This document shows, piece by piece, positions 23,511 through 35,076 of a stretch of 64,000 bases of DNA. The position numbers and the translations under genes are program-made. The notes beneath the pieces were generated by a model that saw only the letters and a program-made list of their open reading frames with translations, did no database searches and was not told where the DNA came from. The DNA is from Pisaster brevispinus. Lineage: Eukaryota; Echinodermata; Asteroidea; Forcipulatida; Asteriidae. The stretch covers positions 21,768,592 through 21,832,591 of the forward strand of contig JAMKCF010000007.1 of the NCBI GenBank assembly GCA_023634235.1, written 5' to 3'. Each line of letters starts with the position of its first letter. Within the stretch, counting starts at the first letter, position 1.

Positions 23511-26500
23511 ATGAAAACAAAGCACAAAAAGTCCAAGAATAAATCTGCACAGTCAAAGAACAAAATTGTGATCCGCAACTATGACGAGACCCCCATGAAG
23601 TTCCGCTCCAAGATAGACCCACTGAACCTAGAAGAGCACAAGTTGGAATTCCTGCAGCACGGTCACATCTCGCAATTTCAGTTCAAGACATTCCATGATG
23701 ATTTAACCGGTAGCAAAGATGGTCAGATCAAATTTGATCTCCTTCCTGAGGCCACCCGCATCCTTGAGAAGGTTCGTGAGCAGTTTGGATGCGGAGATCG
23801 ATATATAGAACAAGCATTTGGGCCAAGGATTGAAGTAGAGGAGGCATCCAATCTGATCGCTAGTTACCTGAAAGAAAATGGATCTGAAGGAATGATGACC
23901 ATCAGTTGGAGCAAGGATCTGTCATGCAGGTGGGAATACAGTTCATAGCTCTTGTTTCTCTGAGTCTTATCCATCAATTTACACACAATGTAGATGCAAC
24001 ATTTGAAACATTGACAAAACAATGTTCAGCCCTTTACCGTGATTCTCCCATCCTGTCAGTTTCCTTGTAAATATAGTATGTCATTCCTGAAGTATGAAGT
24101 GACATTTTACTCTCATAAGTAAGGTCAATGAGGCTATTCAGAGAGATCAGGGTGTTGCATCAGTGTTAAAATGTTGTTTCTCAATTTTGCAAAATGTTGT
24201 ATTTCGCAGGAAAATGCTCTGTGCAAAATGTCATATCTTGGCTATTTTAAGTACGAGGATTTGACAATTTAAAACTTTTGCGTACACAATTGCAGTTTTA
24301 GGAGATACAATGTTTTTGCACAGACATGACGAGCGAATTGCCAGATTTTTATAGTGAAGCCAAATATGAACAACTTGTTAAGTGTTGTCTTCCATTAAGA
24401 GAAGGAAAATATGGGACCGCTAAGAAACATAGAGGTCGCTCGATTGAATTACATTTGAATATAAAAAGAAAGGAACTAACTGGGGTCATGTTTGTACTTG
24501 TCACCCATAAAAAAAGTTTGAAATTCATATAAATTGCCATGAATATTAAAAGGCAGGGTATACTTTTGGTAATTGTCAAAGACCAAGTTTTCTCACTTGG
24601 TGTATCCCTACATATATGCATAAAATAGCAAACCTGTGAACATTTGGGCTCAATTGGTCATCGAAGTTTCAAGAAAATAATGACAGGGAAAACACCCTCC
24701 TTTGTTGCATAGAATTGTGTGCTTTCAGATGCATGAGAAAGTCTTCATGCCTCAAGTCTTTCTCAGGTTCAAATTTTGGGGTGAAAAATGACCTCCTTTT
24801 TTAAAGTGAGGTTGTTTTTAACAATGGTTTATAAAACCAACAGCTCTCCAGTACTCTTCATCAAGTACATGTAAGTTGTTATGGTCATTAACTTGTGGAG
24901 CAATTAGCAAAAAAACAAAACACCACCTATCCTTTAAAGGAAGGTTGTACAGACACATCAAAAAGATGCATTAATTCTTCTTTTATATATTTTTTTCTTC
25001 AAACAGTGGTCAGATGTGTTGGCATGGTCCTTCTCTTCGATATAATCGGCCTGAGGCAAGGAAGTACTCCATGTGGATCAAGAACTCTAAGGATAATCTG
25101 TATCTCCGCAAGCACGGAATCCGCTGTCTAGCAAACCATGAGATTGCAACTCACTTTGTATCCTTATACATTTCATGTATTCAGAATATTTGTCAACGTT
25201 TTATTGAAAAGAACACATCGTTAAAGAATATTTCTAGATGGATCAAGGCAATATTCAAGCCAATCAACTTTGTAGCACAACAGTATGAATGTGTAGAATG
25301 TTAATTTGTTAAAACTATTTTTAACGACTTTAATCGTCTTACTGTCTGACCATTCAATATCATCCACTGTGGTTGAAATGCACTTTGCCGTCCTGCGATA
25401 TGACATAATGCGGTGAATGCATCTACACAGTACACAGTCAACCCTCCTACTGTCTGACCATTCAATATCGTCCACTTTGGTTTGGAATGAAAGATGTACT
25501 TTGCCATCCTGCGATATGATCTAATGTGGTGAATGCACCTACAAAGTACACAGTTAACCCTCCTACTGTCTAACCCAATATCATCCACTGTGGTTTTGAA
25601 CAAAGCTAAACTAGCCTGGTGAATGCATACACAGTACACTGATGTTCTGTGCAGTTCTATGCACAGTTGTGTCACCATACACAACCCATGCAGTTGAATA
25701 GCTTCAAGTGTTTTGTCAACTCGCTGAAAAGTCTTACCAAGAGTAGGAGAGTTAAGGAAAGATGGTTTCAAACCGTTTTCTATATTTATTGAGAACACAG
25801 TTTACTGAAATCAAATAATCGGTAAAGCAATTTGTTTTTATATTGTGTAATCTTTCAAGCCCAAGTAATGAGAACATATTTTTTATGTTTAAACATTGGA
25901 GAAGTTGTTGTTTAAAAGAAATGGTTTTAAAAATGAGCAAACTCATATCAATATCATTATATCAAAGTATACTTCCTTAACCTTTTCTGCCCAGTATCGA
26001 TCATTAAACGATGGCTTACAGCCTTGGTTTTCACATCGTCAGCGGTTTGGTCTCGGCAGCTTGAGCAGTTATGCACTAACAGAATCAGAAGAGGGCTTAG
26101 CGTCAATCAACACCATGCTAGAAGCAAACCAGAAGTATCTCTACTTTCAAGCTCTGACATATTGTAAGTCCGGAAAATAATGGTGTTTTCAGGGGCATTG
26201 TAAGGGCATTTACTTCCGTAAGGTGTATGGCGGCCAACTTGCTGACTGGCCAGTAATTTCAAAGAATTTAGGAAAGCCAGTTTGCTTACTTGAATTTCCT
26301 TTCATGGCTTTGTAACGAAGCAAGCAGTCTACCGATGGACTTGTTTAATTACTTGCTGACTATTCTCCACTAATTCAAGAAAGACTAAAGGCGCCAACCC
26401 TACCCACTGTGTTAAAAAATGTCAAAGCAAGAGATCTTTTTTGCAGATTAGTGTGCTTAATGGAAACAAGCCTTGAGTTGTAGTCAGCAAATTGACTGAA

Positions 26501-28547
26501 TTCTAGTTTGATGTCCTTGTTCTACGTAATGTAGTGCTTCATTTGCCGCCTGGGCCCGATTTCATAAAGCTGTTAAGCAGAAAATTCTGCTTAGGAAATT
26601 TCTTTACTTAGCAAGAAATGAGCGGGGTACCAGTGGCAACAATGTAAACTGTATAGAATGTTGGTGCGTAACCCATTTCTGCTAAGCAAGATTTTCTTGT
26701 GCTTAGCAAGTTTTTGTGCTTACAGGCTTTATGAAATTGGGCCCTGATCTGAGGCTCAAAATGCAGACTGAGAACATTTGTTTGGGGAGTGTCACACCCC
26801 ACACACATGTTTGGCTATGTAATGGTCTATTTGGCCTTACAAATTTGGCCTTAAAATGATTTTCAAATGCAGATCCTCTCATTTTCACAAGTTGTAGGAG
26901 CCTCTATTGCTTATTGTACTACATCTAAATTTGTTCAAAGGACAACTGTTTGATGGCTCTTTGGCCATATATTTTTCTCATGACTCCATACTCTGACTGT
27001 GTGTCATATTCCATACTTGTATCAATCTGCAAGGGATCTGGATAGCTCATTATCCAGTATACAATTCTTCTCTCCCGTTTGACAGATGTAGCATGCAAAG
27101 CAACAGAGCTGACATTCCAAGAGTTGTTTGATCATCTTGGCCAATATTTAGTCGACCAGGAGTTAAGATGGAAGTATGTCATGAGAGTGAAGCGTTGCTT
27201 ACAGGATCCTGGCAGTGTAGGGGGCTACGGGAAAGACCAATGCTACTTTGCAGGTAGGTTGTCATCAAGATATTAATAGACCTCTTGTGCACGATGTCAC
27301 AAGCTCAAACAGCGCCCTCACTGAGGTCAAAGGGCAGCAAATCATTGGCTGATGGTGGCACATACACACCTGTGCATTTCCATTGTTTGTCTTCAGTGAT
27401 TGTAATGCAAGGAGTCTATCCTCGCAGTCCAGTTAAACTGTACAGTGATTGGCAGCATCTTTTGTTGCTGTGTGAAAGGGTGAGCAACTTGAGGTACATG
27501 TGTGTATATCTGTACCTGTAGATGCCCCTGATGCAGTAATTCCCCATCAGGTGACTTTTCTCTGTACATCACATGGGTGAAACTCACTGGAGTATCTTGA
27601 ATCCGTTCAAACATTGGGCAGGATTTTAACCCTCCAGGTGACTGCATCGTTAATGTACAATCAATTTGACTCTGACACTGTCTTAACAAGTACAAGCCAT
27701 ATGTGGTTACCACACCAAAGCATCAAAACTGTTCTAAAGACTAACTCTTCTAAAAATATATAATTTGTGATCTTTACCTACAGGTGCTGTTGACATTCTT
27801 CGTAATATCGACACTACAGATTTCCATCTGATGTATTCTGGCAAGATCAGCAGAGAAGAGATCCCTCGGATCAAACGGCTGGCTCGTCTTGATTTCATCA
27901 AGCTGCCAATATTCCTTCAGAATATCGAGTCCTACCGAAAACAGCTCAGACACATAGCTGTTGTCAATGGACTCATTGAGATCAAATCTATTGGAAAGTC
28001 CAGCCAGAAATCCTCACAGATGAGTAAACTTGCCAAAAGGAAAGTTCCTCGACCTCCTTCAGCAAGGTCTCACACCTTCCAGGATAATTCAGATAAAGAC
28101 GTACGCTGTGCGTCACAGACTTCTTCAAGGTACACTCCGTCCTCAGGACATTCTACCAAGTCAAAGTCTAGCAATAAACATGCCAACAAGAGCAGCAGTT
28201 GCCGCGTCAAGAAGCAACCACCTCAGAGATCAGTATCACCGCCAAGTGAATCAGACAGCAAGCCTGTCGTCAAGATGATTTACATCACCAAGGAGGTTAA
28301 GAAAGAGAAAGACAAGGATCTATCAGCGCAAACGTATCACTCATGGTGGTCGTCTAGATCTCCGTCTCCTGCAAATGGTAATGTACCGAGTGAGGATAGG
28401 ATGAATGCCGTTAGTCCGGTGCCATATTCACCTCATCGATGGCTGCTTAGGAGACGTAATAGAACATCTCCCAATACCTTAGGAAAGGTTAACGAAACCA
28501 AAGATAATGTTCGGTCTACCTCACCACATCCTGTTATAAAGCTTTGA
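23511..28547 (+). CDS. MATCAP: MATCAP-like tubulin tyrosine carboxypeptidase (DUF1704/TTCP)
   Basis: Coding exons are 23511-23929, 25007-25157, 25995-26163, 27086-27253 and 27784-28547, with phases 2, 0, 1 and 1, giving 556 residues. The first coding exon starts at acceptor 23395; an in-frame TGA at 23451 precedes ATG 23511. Residues 1-20 are Lys-rich. The metallopeptidase core holds HEIATH (184-189), the HExxxH zinc motif of KIAA0895/KIAA0895L (MATCAP), then QPW near 200 and EEGLAS near 222, which supplies the third ligand in this family. Later blocks FQELFDHLGQYL, CYFAGAVDILRNID and SYRKQLRHIAVVNGL match the rest of the family. These enzymes remove the C-terminal tyrosine of alpha-tubulin on microtubules (family knowledge). 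Residues 373-556 form a Ser/Lys/Pro-rich tail that I do not recall in the human proteins. Whether it is orthologous to MATCAP1 or MATCAP2 is undecided. AATAAA lies at 29017. Confidence 0.92.
24547..24941. mobile_element. Echinoderm-type MITE (GGTAATTGTCAAAGAC family) in MATCAP intron 1
   Basis: It begins AAGGCAGGGTATACTTTTGG, then TAATTGTCAAAGACCAAG, and ends near CCTTTAAAGG. Internal phrases such as GCATAAAATAGCAAACCTGT and TTGTGTGCTTTCAGATGC match, from memory, a very common sea-star repeat. The ends are loosely inverted. It shares its terminal style (AAAGGNAGGGTA...TTTGGTA) with 34391-34714 and 60330-60829. Confidence 0.6.
25335..25600. repeat. Tandem repeat, about 108-116 bp unit, MATCAP intron 2
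   Basis: The phrase ACTGTCTGACCATTCAATAT recurs at 25341 and 25449 and, diverged, at 25565, each followed by ATCCACT(G/T)TGGTT and then by a GGTGAATGCA(T/C)CTACA block. This gives about 2.5 units. The same unit is found near 47150-47290 (COQ3 intron 2) and inverted near 61885-61950 (GART intron 2). Confidence 0.8.
26553..26744. mobile_element. MITE, GGGCCCAATTTCATA family (MATCAP intron 3)
   Basis: A 192 bp element with inverted ends GGGCCCGATTTCATAAAGCT and TTTATGAAATTGGGCCC. Internally GCTTAGCAAATTTC is mirrored by GCTAAGCAAG. A near-identical copy is at 32360-32553. Confidence 0.85.
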
Positions 28548-28806
28548 GAAGTACGACTTCTCACAGTTGCCCAAACTAGGTTGAGGGGGAGCCTCAATCT
28601 TTCTGTAGTCAAATTGGATCTATTTGTGTATCTAGCAGTGGGCAAAGACTTTTCTCATCTGCTTGAGTGAAATCTTCTTTGACTTTTCCTTTGATCTCAA
28701 CATTAATAAGCACACCTTTCATCTTTGACCATAGATCCTCCAGGCACTAACAATTTACTGAACTTGATTCAGTTTTTGAGGAAGAACATTTCTATGGAGC
28801 CCCATG

Positions 28807-28990
28807 GGGTCCAATTTCATAGAGCTGCTTATAGTAGCTAAACAAAACAAAACTATGCTTACCAGAATGCGGTTACCAGCCAAAATACAATGTCACATGT
28901 ACCATTTGTGACTGGTATGCTGTATATTTTCGCTCAGCAGAAACATGTTGAACAATATTGTCAGCTCAAGCAGCTCTATGAAAATGGCCC
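28807..28990. mobile_element. MITE, CAATTTCATAGAGCTGCTTA subfamily (MATCAP 3' UTR)
   Basis: The left end GGTCCAATTTCATAGAGCTG and the right end AGCAGCTCTATGAAAATGGCC are inverted. It lies between the MATCAP stop and the AATAAA at 29017, so it is probably transcribed in the 3' UTR. Confidence 0.75.
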
Positions 28991-29016
28991 AGGAGTGTCG
29001 TACTTCTTATCCAGGT

Positions 29017-29022
29017 AATAAA
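29017..29022 (+). promoter_or_regulatory. Polyadenylation signal for the MATCAP-like gene
   Basis: AATAAA about 470 bases after the stop codon and the nearest exact signal in this orientation. Confidence 0.45.
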
Positions 29023-29243
29023 GAATTTCGCAAAGTCGTTTTACTGAAACTAAGATTGTCAGCTTGATCTGATAATTTATCTCGCTAAGATGACTTACTG
29101 AACTATAGAAGTCGACTTATCATGATAAGACGACTTAGTGAAGCTAAGATGGTAAGTCAACTCCTTAATTTCAGTAAGTTGTCTTGGCAAGAAAACTATC
29201 ATAACAATTCAACATATTCCAACTTGGCAAGATAAATTAACCT

Positions 29244-29681
29244 TGTATATTCAGTTTGCGGTAACACCATGTGTATATATCTACTTTGCTGTGTATTTAT
29301 TTTCTTGAGAACTTGTCTCGCTATTTATTCTACTGCCGTGGAGTAGATTTTAGAATTTGGGAGACTACTTAGTTCTAATGGGAACTGTCCTGCTTAATTA
29401 ATTACTTCCTCTATAGACCATCTAATAACTCAATTAATAAACAGTGAAGTTAGTAACGAGAAGTATCCTCGATCCACTAAGCGAAAGTAGTAGTCCTAGC
29501 CGATTTCCTACCCCACTCACGTAGTACTTAATAAACAGGACAGTTCTTTTCAGAACTAAGTAGTCCAAATTCCGAAATATTCTCACCGGCAGCAGAAAAA
29601 AAGGAAGACAAGTTCTCAAAGAACAAATCTGCACAGCAAAGTAAATATATACACATGGTGTTACCGCAAACTAAATATACA
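29244..29681. mobile_element. Foldback element with TTTGCGGTAACACCATGTGT ends
   Basis: About 438 bp with long inverted arms: TTTGCGGTAACACCATGTGT at the left matches ACACATGGTGTTACCGCAAA at the right. Further in, ACTTTGCTGTG matches CACAGCAAAGT, GAGAACTTGTC matches GACAAGTTCTC and AACTGTCCTG matches CAGGACAGTT. There is no coding capacity. Confidence 0.8.
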
Positions 29682-30249
29682 TTGATACCTCACCATGCAA
29701 TGCCTCAAAACCCATATTAATTATTCTATTATCTGGATTAAGTGGTCTGGCACTCATAGAGCTTTGTACCTTCCAGTTCTTTGGGATTCTAGACACATCA
29801 CCATCAGGCTAGCATGTAAAAACATTGCCACAATAATTGCATTGTAAAATATTCAACATGCTTAAAGTTGTCTTGCCATGACTTGTTCAAGCTTTCATTT
29901 TTTTTAAACATCATCAACTTTCCAAACGGCCAATTTCTCAGGCACTAAATCTTTTTTATAGCCTTAAAATTTCTCAAGTATATTGATTTTCAAATTTTGT
30001 TTCTGTACCATGGCTTTATTTAACAGAAATACATAAAGGATTGTTAATCCTTTAAATTCACATACTTTGTGCACAGTGGAAGGAAGTTTATTACCTCCTC
30101 CATGCTTTGATGAGCAATAAATTCTTCAAATGAATTTCCTTATACTCAGGATATTTTTGTACTGGAGTACTGCAATCAATTTACCATAAATGTTTAATTA
30201 TGATTATTTTATCACAATTTCAATTCAAGGTGCTACTGCAGTGAAACCA

Positions 30250-30314
30250 GGGCCCAGTTTTATAGAGCTGATGCAGCAGACAAAAAGGCTTAAGCAGCTC
30301 TATGAAACTTGGCC
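30250..30314. mobile_element. Short deleted MITE, GGGCCCAATTTCATA family
   Basis: GGGCCCAGTTTTATAGAGCTG and GCAGCTCTATGAAACTTGGCC face each other only about 65 bp apart, so most of the internal sequence is deleted. Confidence 0.6.
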
Positions 30315-30448
30315 ACATGGAGCTGATCTTTAATGAACACATTTGTCGTTTAGAGCAGTAAAATTCATACAATATGTATTGATCAGCATATTCACATTGA
30401 AGTAAAATGTTGTTTTGGTATTGTGAGTGTATTGTTTCAAGGTTGGAC

Positions 30449-30600
30449 TGAGGACTGCACTAGTTAATCAATTATTCTTTACATGAGATAAGGCATACCA
30501 CACTAATCAGAGTCCAACAGTTTGGGTGTTGAGGCACCATATGGCGTTGGATGTTGTTAGAGTGAGGAAGGATCCTAGTAAATCACTCATGGGAACTCCG
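30449..30600. repeat. Dispersed repeat (GAGTCCAACAGTTTGGGTGT family), copy 1
   Basis: Shares GAGTCCAACAGTTTGGGTGT, TTGTTAGAGTGAGGAAGG and ATCCTAGTAAATCA with the direct pair at 61539-61735. Confidence 0.7.
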
Positions 30601-31265
30601 GTTTGTAGACTGTAAGCATAGAATTTGTACAGTAAGCAGAGCCATGAAATTGCACTCAGTTATCAGAGCAACCTTTATTCCTTCATCTTGTAGCAGTCTT
30701 TCTGTTGTTCATGTCACTATATAGGAGAATGACTCTTCAGAGAAAATGTTCTTTTATTTGTATATAACTAAAACTATTGAATCATGAAGTGTGTGAATTC
30801 AAATTACTCTCTTAGCCATCAGGTAAGGTAGAAGGTCACAATAACTTATTGGGAAATTATCATTTTTGATTAGATAAATGTTATAAGCTCATAGATTATG
30901 AACCCTTTTTACTTTTCATCTGCTTTGAACATCTGACGAATCTTGCCTACAAAATTATTTATAATTAGATAAGAAATTAGATAAGAAAACCAAATTAGCT
31001 GTTGGAAACTGCTAACCAACCAAAAGGACCTATGGTATTAAATGCAAACAGCTAGTTAGCAGAGTCTTTCTCAAAGTATTAGATACTTGTATGCAGTGTG
31101 TGTGTGATATTCCACATATGGTTTACAAGTCGGGTTATTCCAAGGTTTTTAGTTGGTAATTAGTTGTAGAAGCCTCTTTGAAGAAATTGACTTATAATAT
31201 ACATCTTGTTGTTTTATCTTGACTATTTTTTCCCAAAGGAAGGCAGAAACTCTCCTGGAAGTAAG

Positions 31266-31566
31266 GTGAACTTGCGGGTACAGCCATGTGTAAACTTCTG
31301 TTGGGAGGAGTGTTGGCTCTGCTAAAAAGAGCTGTTGTTGTGGTTTCAACGTCTTAACAGTATACTCTACTCATCTTGAGGTGAATGCTTCAAGCTCCAG
31401 TAGGTCAGGAGGGATGCACCCGATGGACCATTGTCAGCAGTCCAGCAATCTCCTGAAGACGAGCAGAGTATACTGATTCAAATCAACAAGATCACAGCAA
31501 CGACTTTTTTCTGAGCCAACACTCTTCCCAAAAGAGATTTACACATGGCTGTACCCGCAAGTTCAC
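31266..31566. mobile_element. Foldback element with CTTGCGGGTACAGCCATGTG ends
   Basis: About 300 bp. The left GTGAACTTGCGGGTACAGCC and the right GGCTGTACCCGCAAGTTCAC are exact inverted copies; inner arms GGAGTGTTGGCTC and GAGCCAACACTC also pair. AAGTAA occurs just outside both ends, a possible target duplication. The terminal layout resembles the element at 29244-29681. Confidence 0.8.
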
Positions 31567-32359
31567 AAGTAATAAAGCAAAGCTTCAAACATCACTGATG
31601 CACCCTGTTGGTTTGTGTAGTTAAATGTTTTGGTACGATTGGTCACAATCTGTCTTACTGTCTTTGATTCCAGGCAAACTTTGGAAAAAGTTGATGCCAA
31701 CAAACCTTGGAAAATTTGCTTTTGTGCCATTTGAAAGACAAGAATCCCATGGAAATTAAAGCACATTTAAAATGGATTTTTGGAGAAGATGAACATTTTA
31801 CATTCAAATTAAATTGTTTTGAAAAACATATCTTTAACATAATTTACTTGTCCAAATGCTTTTTAGGTGTTTAACGTAACAACACAATGTTTCAGTTTAC
31901 TCCTTACTACAGAAAAACATTTTTATTTTAGTTTATTTCCAGTGTGCTCATAGTAATAATAATAATGAAAAGTGTGTGAACTATACGGGAACAAAATAAA
32001 CTCGGATGCAAGTTTAATTTGAGAATTATTTTATGTCTATTTTTATTGTAGGTTTCATAACAAAGGTTCTCTACCAAAAGCCTAATGTATTAACATTTTC
32101 TATTCAAGCAGTCACTAAATAATGAACATCTGGTATTCACTAGATTGGCTTATTTATGTAGATATATGCCAGTGTGTGTCACCCCTGTAGCAATGGGTTT
32201 GCATTACATTCAGATTCTGCTGGAAAGATAACGTGCTTTTTATTTTGCAGTGGTTACGAAATTGAAACAGTGCTAAAAAGTTGCTTCATAAGCAGACATT
32301 TTATCATTTTTTTTAAATAGGCTTGTGGCGTGTACGAATCTTGTGTTTTAAAGTCACCA

Positions 32360-32553
32360 GGGCCCAATTTCATAAAGCTGTTAAGCAGAAAATTCTGCTT
32401 GGCAAATTTCTTTACTTAGCAAGAAATGAGCGGGGACCAGTAGCAGCAATGTTAACTGTCTGGAATGTTGGCTGGTAACCTGTTTCTGCTAAGCAAGTTT
32501 TTTTTCTGTGCTTAGCAAGTTTTTGTGCTTACAGGCTTTATGAAATTGGGCCC
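32360..32553. mobile_element. MITE, GGGCCCAATTTCATA family
   Basis: 194 bp. Ends are GGGCCCAATTTCATAAAGCT and TTTATGAAATTGGGCCC, almost identical to the copy at 26553-26744. Confidence 0.85.
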
Positions 32554-32650
32554 TGTTGATAAACCAAGATCCTAAGTTGAACTCCATCAAGCCATTGCTA
32601 GTAGCCTCAAAGATTGTACAGATGGAACGTTTGAGTTGCTGCTGTTACCA

Positions 32651-32807
32651 GGGCTGCTTAAGCACAAAAAGTACCTAAGCACAAAAAGAAACATGCTTAC
32701 CAGAATAAGGTTACCAGCCAAACTAGCATACCACAAGTACAATTTATGACTGGTATCCTGCTCATTTCTGCTTAGCAGAAAATTTTCAAACAATGAAATT
32801 GGTCCCT
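32651..32807. mobile_element. Diverged MITE, GCTGCTTAAGCAC subfamily
   Basis: It starts at GGGCTGCTTAAGCAC and ends CAATGAAATTGGTCCC. Internal phrases (GCTTACCAGAATAAGGTTACC, ACTGGTATCCTGCT) match 28807-28990. The outer left terminus is missing. Confidence 0.6.
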
Positions 32808-33667
32808 GATGGGTTTGAGCATCTTGCTTAAAGGCAACTTGTCTAAATAAATGAATAACATGCACAACTATAATCTTAACACTTTACTTAAACTACCAAT
32901 AGTACTGAATTCTAGCACACAATATCAATGAAATTGACAAGCCTTAAATGCCATGCACAAAGTGAAACATAACTTATAATGTCAAAAGTTAACAGTCAAA
33001 TGGTTGAATTTTAACTGAGCATTATTTGCAATAATGATCACATTTGACCATAATTCAGTCATCTGGCAAGTTCAGTTCATGAAATTCGTAAAAATAAAGC
33101 AATCAAGTCGGGTGCAATTTACTTCAATTTATAAGCAATTCAACATTTAAAGGGTGCACAACAAATGGTAAGATTGAAATATAAATGTTCCCATAACTTG
33201 AATGGTTTAACGATTACCATGGTAGAAAACTTCCCTTTAAGTAATTTTGCCTGAAATGCTATAATTTTGTACAACTAGTTTTGATCTTTGAGTCCAGAAC
33301 CTAATGTTTGAAAACAGTGCAACAATGTATTTTTCCCCGCCATTTTCGATGACCAATTGAGCTTAAACTTTCACAGGTTTGTATTTTTTATGTATGTTGG
33401 GTGACTTGGGTCACGTAAAGTGTTGATGCTGGTCTTTGACAATTACCAATATTGTCCAGGACTCCAGGGGCTTAAATCTTCAAACAACTTGTACATACTA
33501 CAGCATTTAATCAAAACCTATGAAACACTTCCTTTATATAAATGCACACTGCAAAAGCTAAGCATTTTTCCATTGGCCAAAAGTCTATCCTGTAGGTCCA
33601 TTGCATGCAAAGAAAAGCAGCCACTATAACAAGATTTCTGTAATACTGAAGATGGAAATTCCTTGTA

Positions 33668-33673
33668 TTTATT
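33668..33673 (-). promoter_or_regulatory. Candidate polyadenylation signal for IFI27-like copy A
   Basis: AATAAA on the minus strand, about 267 bases after the stop of copy A. It would place the 42 bp tandem repeat inside the 3' UTR. Confidence 0.4.
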
Positions 33674-33782
33674 AGAAATTCTTACTTAACTAATTAAACC
33701 AGAATTGACCATGCTAAAATGTTCCCTCAAACTGAAACAATTTGTTTTCAGAAACTCAAAATCATTGAAAAGCCGGAATTGT

Positions 33783-33908
33783 CATGACCAGGATGTGAAC
33801 CCACATTCTAGTGACTTAGCTAATCATGACCAGGATGTGAACCCACATTCTAGTGACTTAGCTAATCATGACCAGGATGTGAACCCACATTCTAGTAACT
33901 TAGCTAAA
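33783..33908. repeat. Tandem repeat, 42 bp x 3
   Basis: Three adjacent copies of a 42 bp unit that starts CATGACCAGGATGTGAACCC, at 33783, 33825 and 33867. The first two are identical; the third differs at the G/A in CTAGT(G/A)ACTT and at its last base. It lies 32-157 bases downstream of the IFI27-like copy A stop codon. Confidence 0.95.
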
Positions 33909-33939
33909 CTGCCCAGGCAAGACACATTACCATTTATCC

Positions 33940-35076
33940 TTATTTTGAATCTAATGCTTCGGAAACAGCAGCCCCTACTGCTACTCCAGCACCACAAACT
34001 GCAGCAGTACCTGCAGCTCCTAACCCTGCAGCTCCTACTGACTGCATAAAAGCCACTGCACTTCCTGCTGCAACACCGCCACCATTTGCAACTGCTGCTG
34101 TAGACATCATGCCTGCTGCGTAGGACCCTGCTGCTATCCCACCTGCTGTAAATCCTACACCTGCGAGTGCAACTGGAGCTGCAACCACAGCAAGTGCTCC
34201 AAACAGACCCATTACTATGAATTGGCCTAAAGAGTTGCCTGGAATATAAAACACAATTATTTAAGTTTTCAGAGTAAGAATTTACCAGAGCCAAACCATC
34301 GATTCGGCACAAGGTTCTCATAAATCACAACTTGTATAAGTTTCATACACTCATCATATTTTAAAGAGCCACATGTAGGTAATGTTGACATTAAAGGGAG
34401 GGTAGGTACCTTTGGTAATTACTCTAAAAATTAATGGTCATACAAACTCACTTAGTAAGAATCACTATAGCTGTTGATAATGTATAACGTGTTGAGAAAC
34501 AATTCCTTTCGAAGGAATGTCGTTTTTTGAGAGATGGATTCAAAAACATTTCAATCTGAGAAACAATTCTGCATGATACGCTTCTCAGATTGTGTATTCC
34601 AATTACGGATTATTCTTCCTGCATTGCAATTTTTAAAAATTGTTTATGTCTATATTTATATAGGATTAAAACAATAGAACGATTCCAAAAACTAAAGGTA
34701 TACTTTGCCTTTAAGTGTGATCTTCCCCGAGAGCATTTTTTTGTTGTCAAAGAATTTGCTATAATGTACAAAATCTCTACTTGAGTAAAAATTATTTCCA
34801 TCCAAATTATGACATAACAATCATTGCCTGAGATAACAGCCCTTGCATGGGCCCCCATCGTTGATGTCAGACAAGAAAGGTGCTCACATGTATGTATGTG
34901 CCGCGCACTACTCTAGCAACAGGCCTTCAATGATGTCATTGAGGGCGCTGTTTGGGTTTATGACGTCATACATTCAATTTGTCTCATGTTTACTTACTCG
35001 TTTCAGGTGTCCTATAGTTGGTTCTGTCCACATTACTGTACCTGTCCTCGATATTGATATCTTCCTCAAAACTGAC
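33940..35076 (-). CDS. IFI27-like: IFI27/ISG12-like protein, copy A (5' partial)
   Basis: Two exons on the minus strand: 35076-34998 (acceptor TTTTTCTAACAG, donor GTAAGT) and 34238-33940. They join in phase 1 with no stop. Exon 1 encodes an acidic 26-residue linker beginning VSFEEDINIEDRY. Exon 2 encodes a Gly/Ala-rich hydrophobic domain with VGFTAGGIAAGSYAAGMMS and [13 protein letters not shown], the hallmark of the IFI6/IFI27 (ISG12) family, ending LDSK and stop at 33940. Family members in vertebrates sit in mitochondrial or ER-related membranes and are linked to interferon response and apoptosis; that role is family knowledge and is not shown for this protein. No upstream exon supplying the ATG was found. 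The linker exon is homologous in position, phase and first residues (VSF followed by two acidic residues) to the one in copy C. Confidence 0.85.
34391..34714. mobile_element. MITE, AAAGGGAGGGTA...TTTGGTAATT family (copy A intron)
   Basis: It begins TTAAAGGGAGGGTAGGTACC and ends CTAAAGGTATACTTTGCCTT. Internal GCTGTTGATAATGTAT and GAGAAACAATTCC are shared with 60330-60829. It lies in the intron of IFI27-like copy A. Confidence 0.7.

Larger units (their letters stand above)
28548..33667. other. MATCAP 3' UTR and repeat-rich intergenic stretch
   Basis: After the MATCAP polyadenylation signal no exon is supportable as far as the IFI27-like copy A transcript. The interval holds small palindromes (AAGTCGACTTATC near 29110), two foldback elements (29244-29681 and 31266-31566), four MITE copies and a copy of the GGAAGGATCCTAGTAAATCA repeat near 30449-30600. 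Confidence 0.5.

Noticed and set aside
29040..29200. A possible CRISPR-like or regulatory array of AAGTCGACTTA-type palindromes
   Set aside because: The repeats are irregular, short and without equal spacers; this is an animal genome and the pattern fits decayed foldback DNA.
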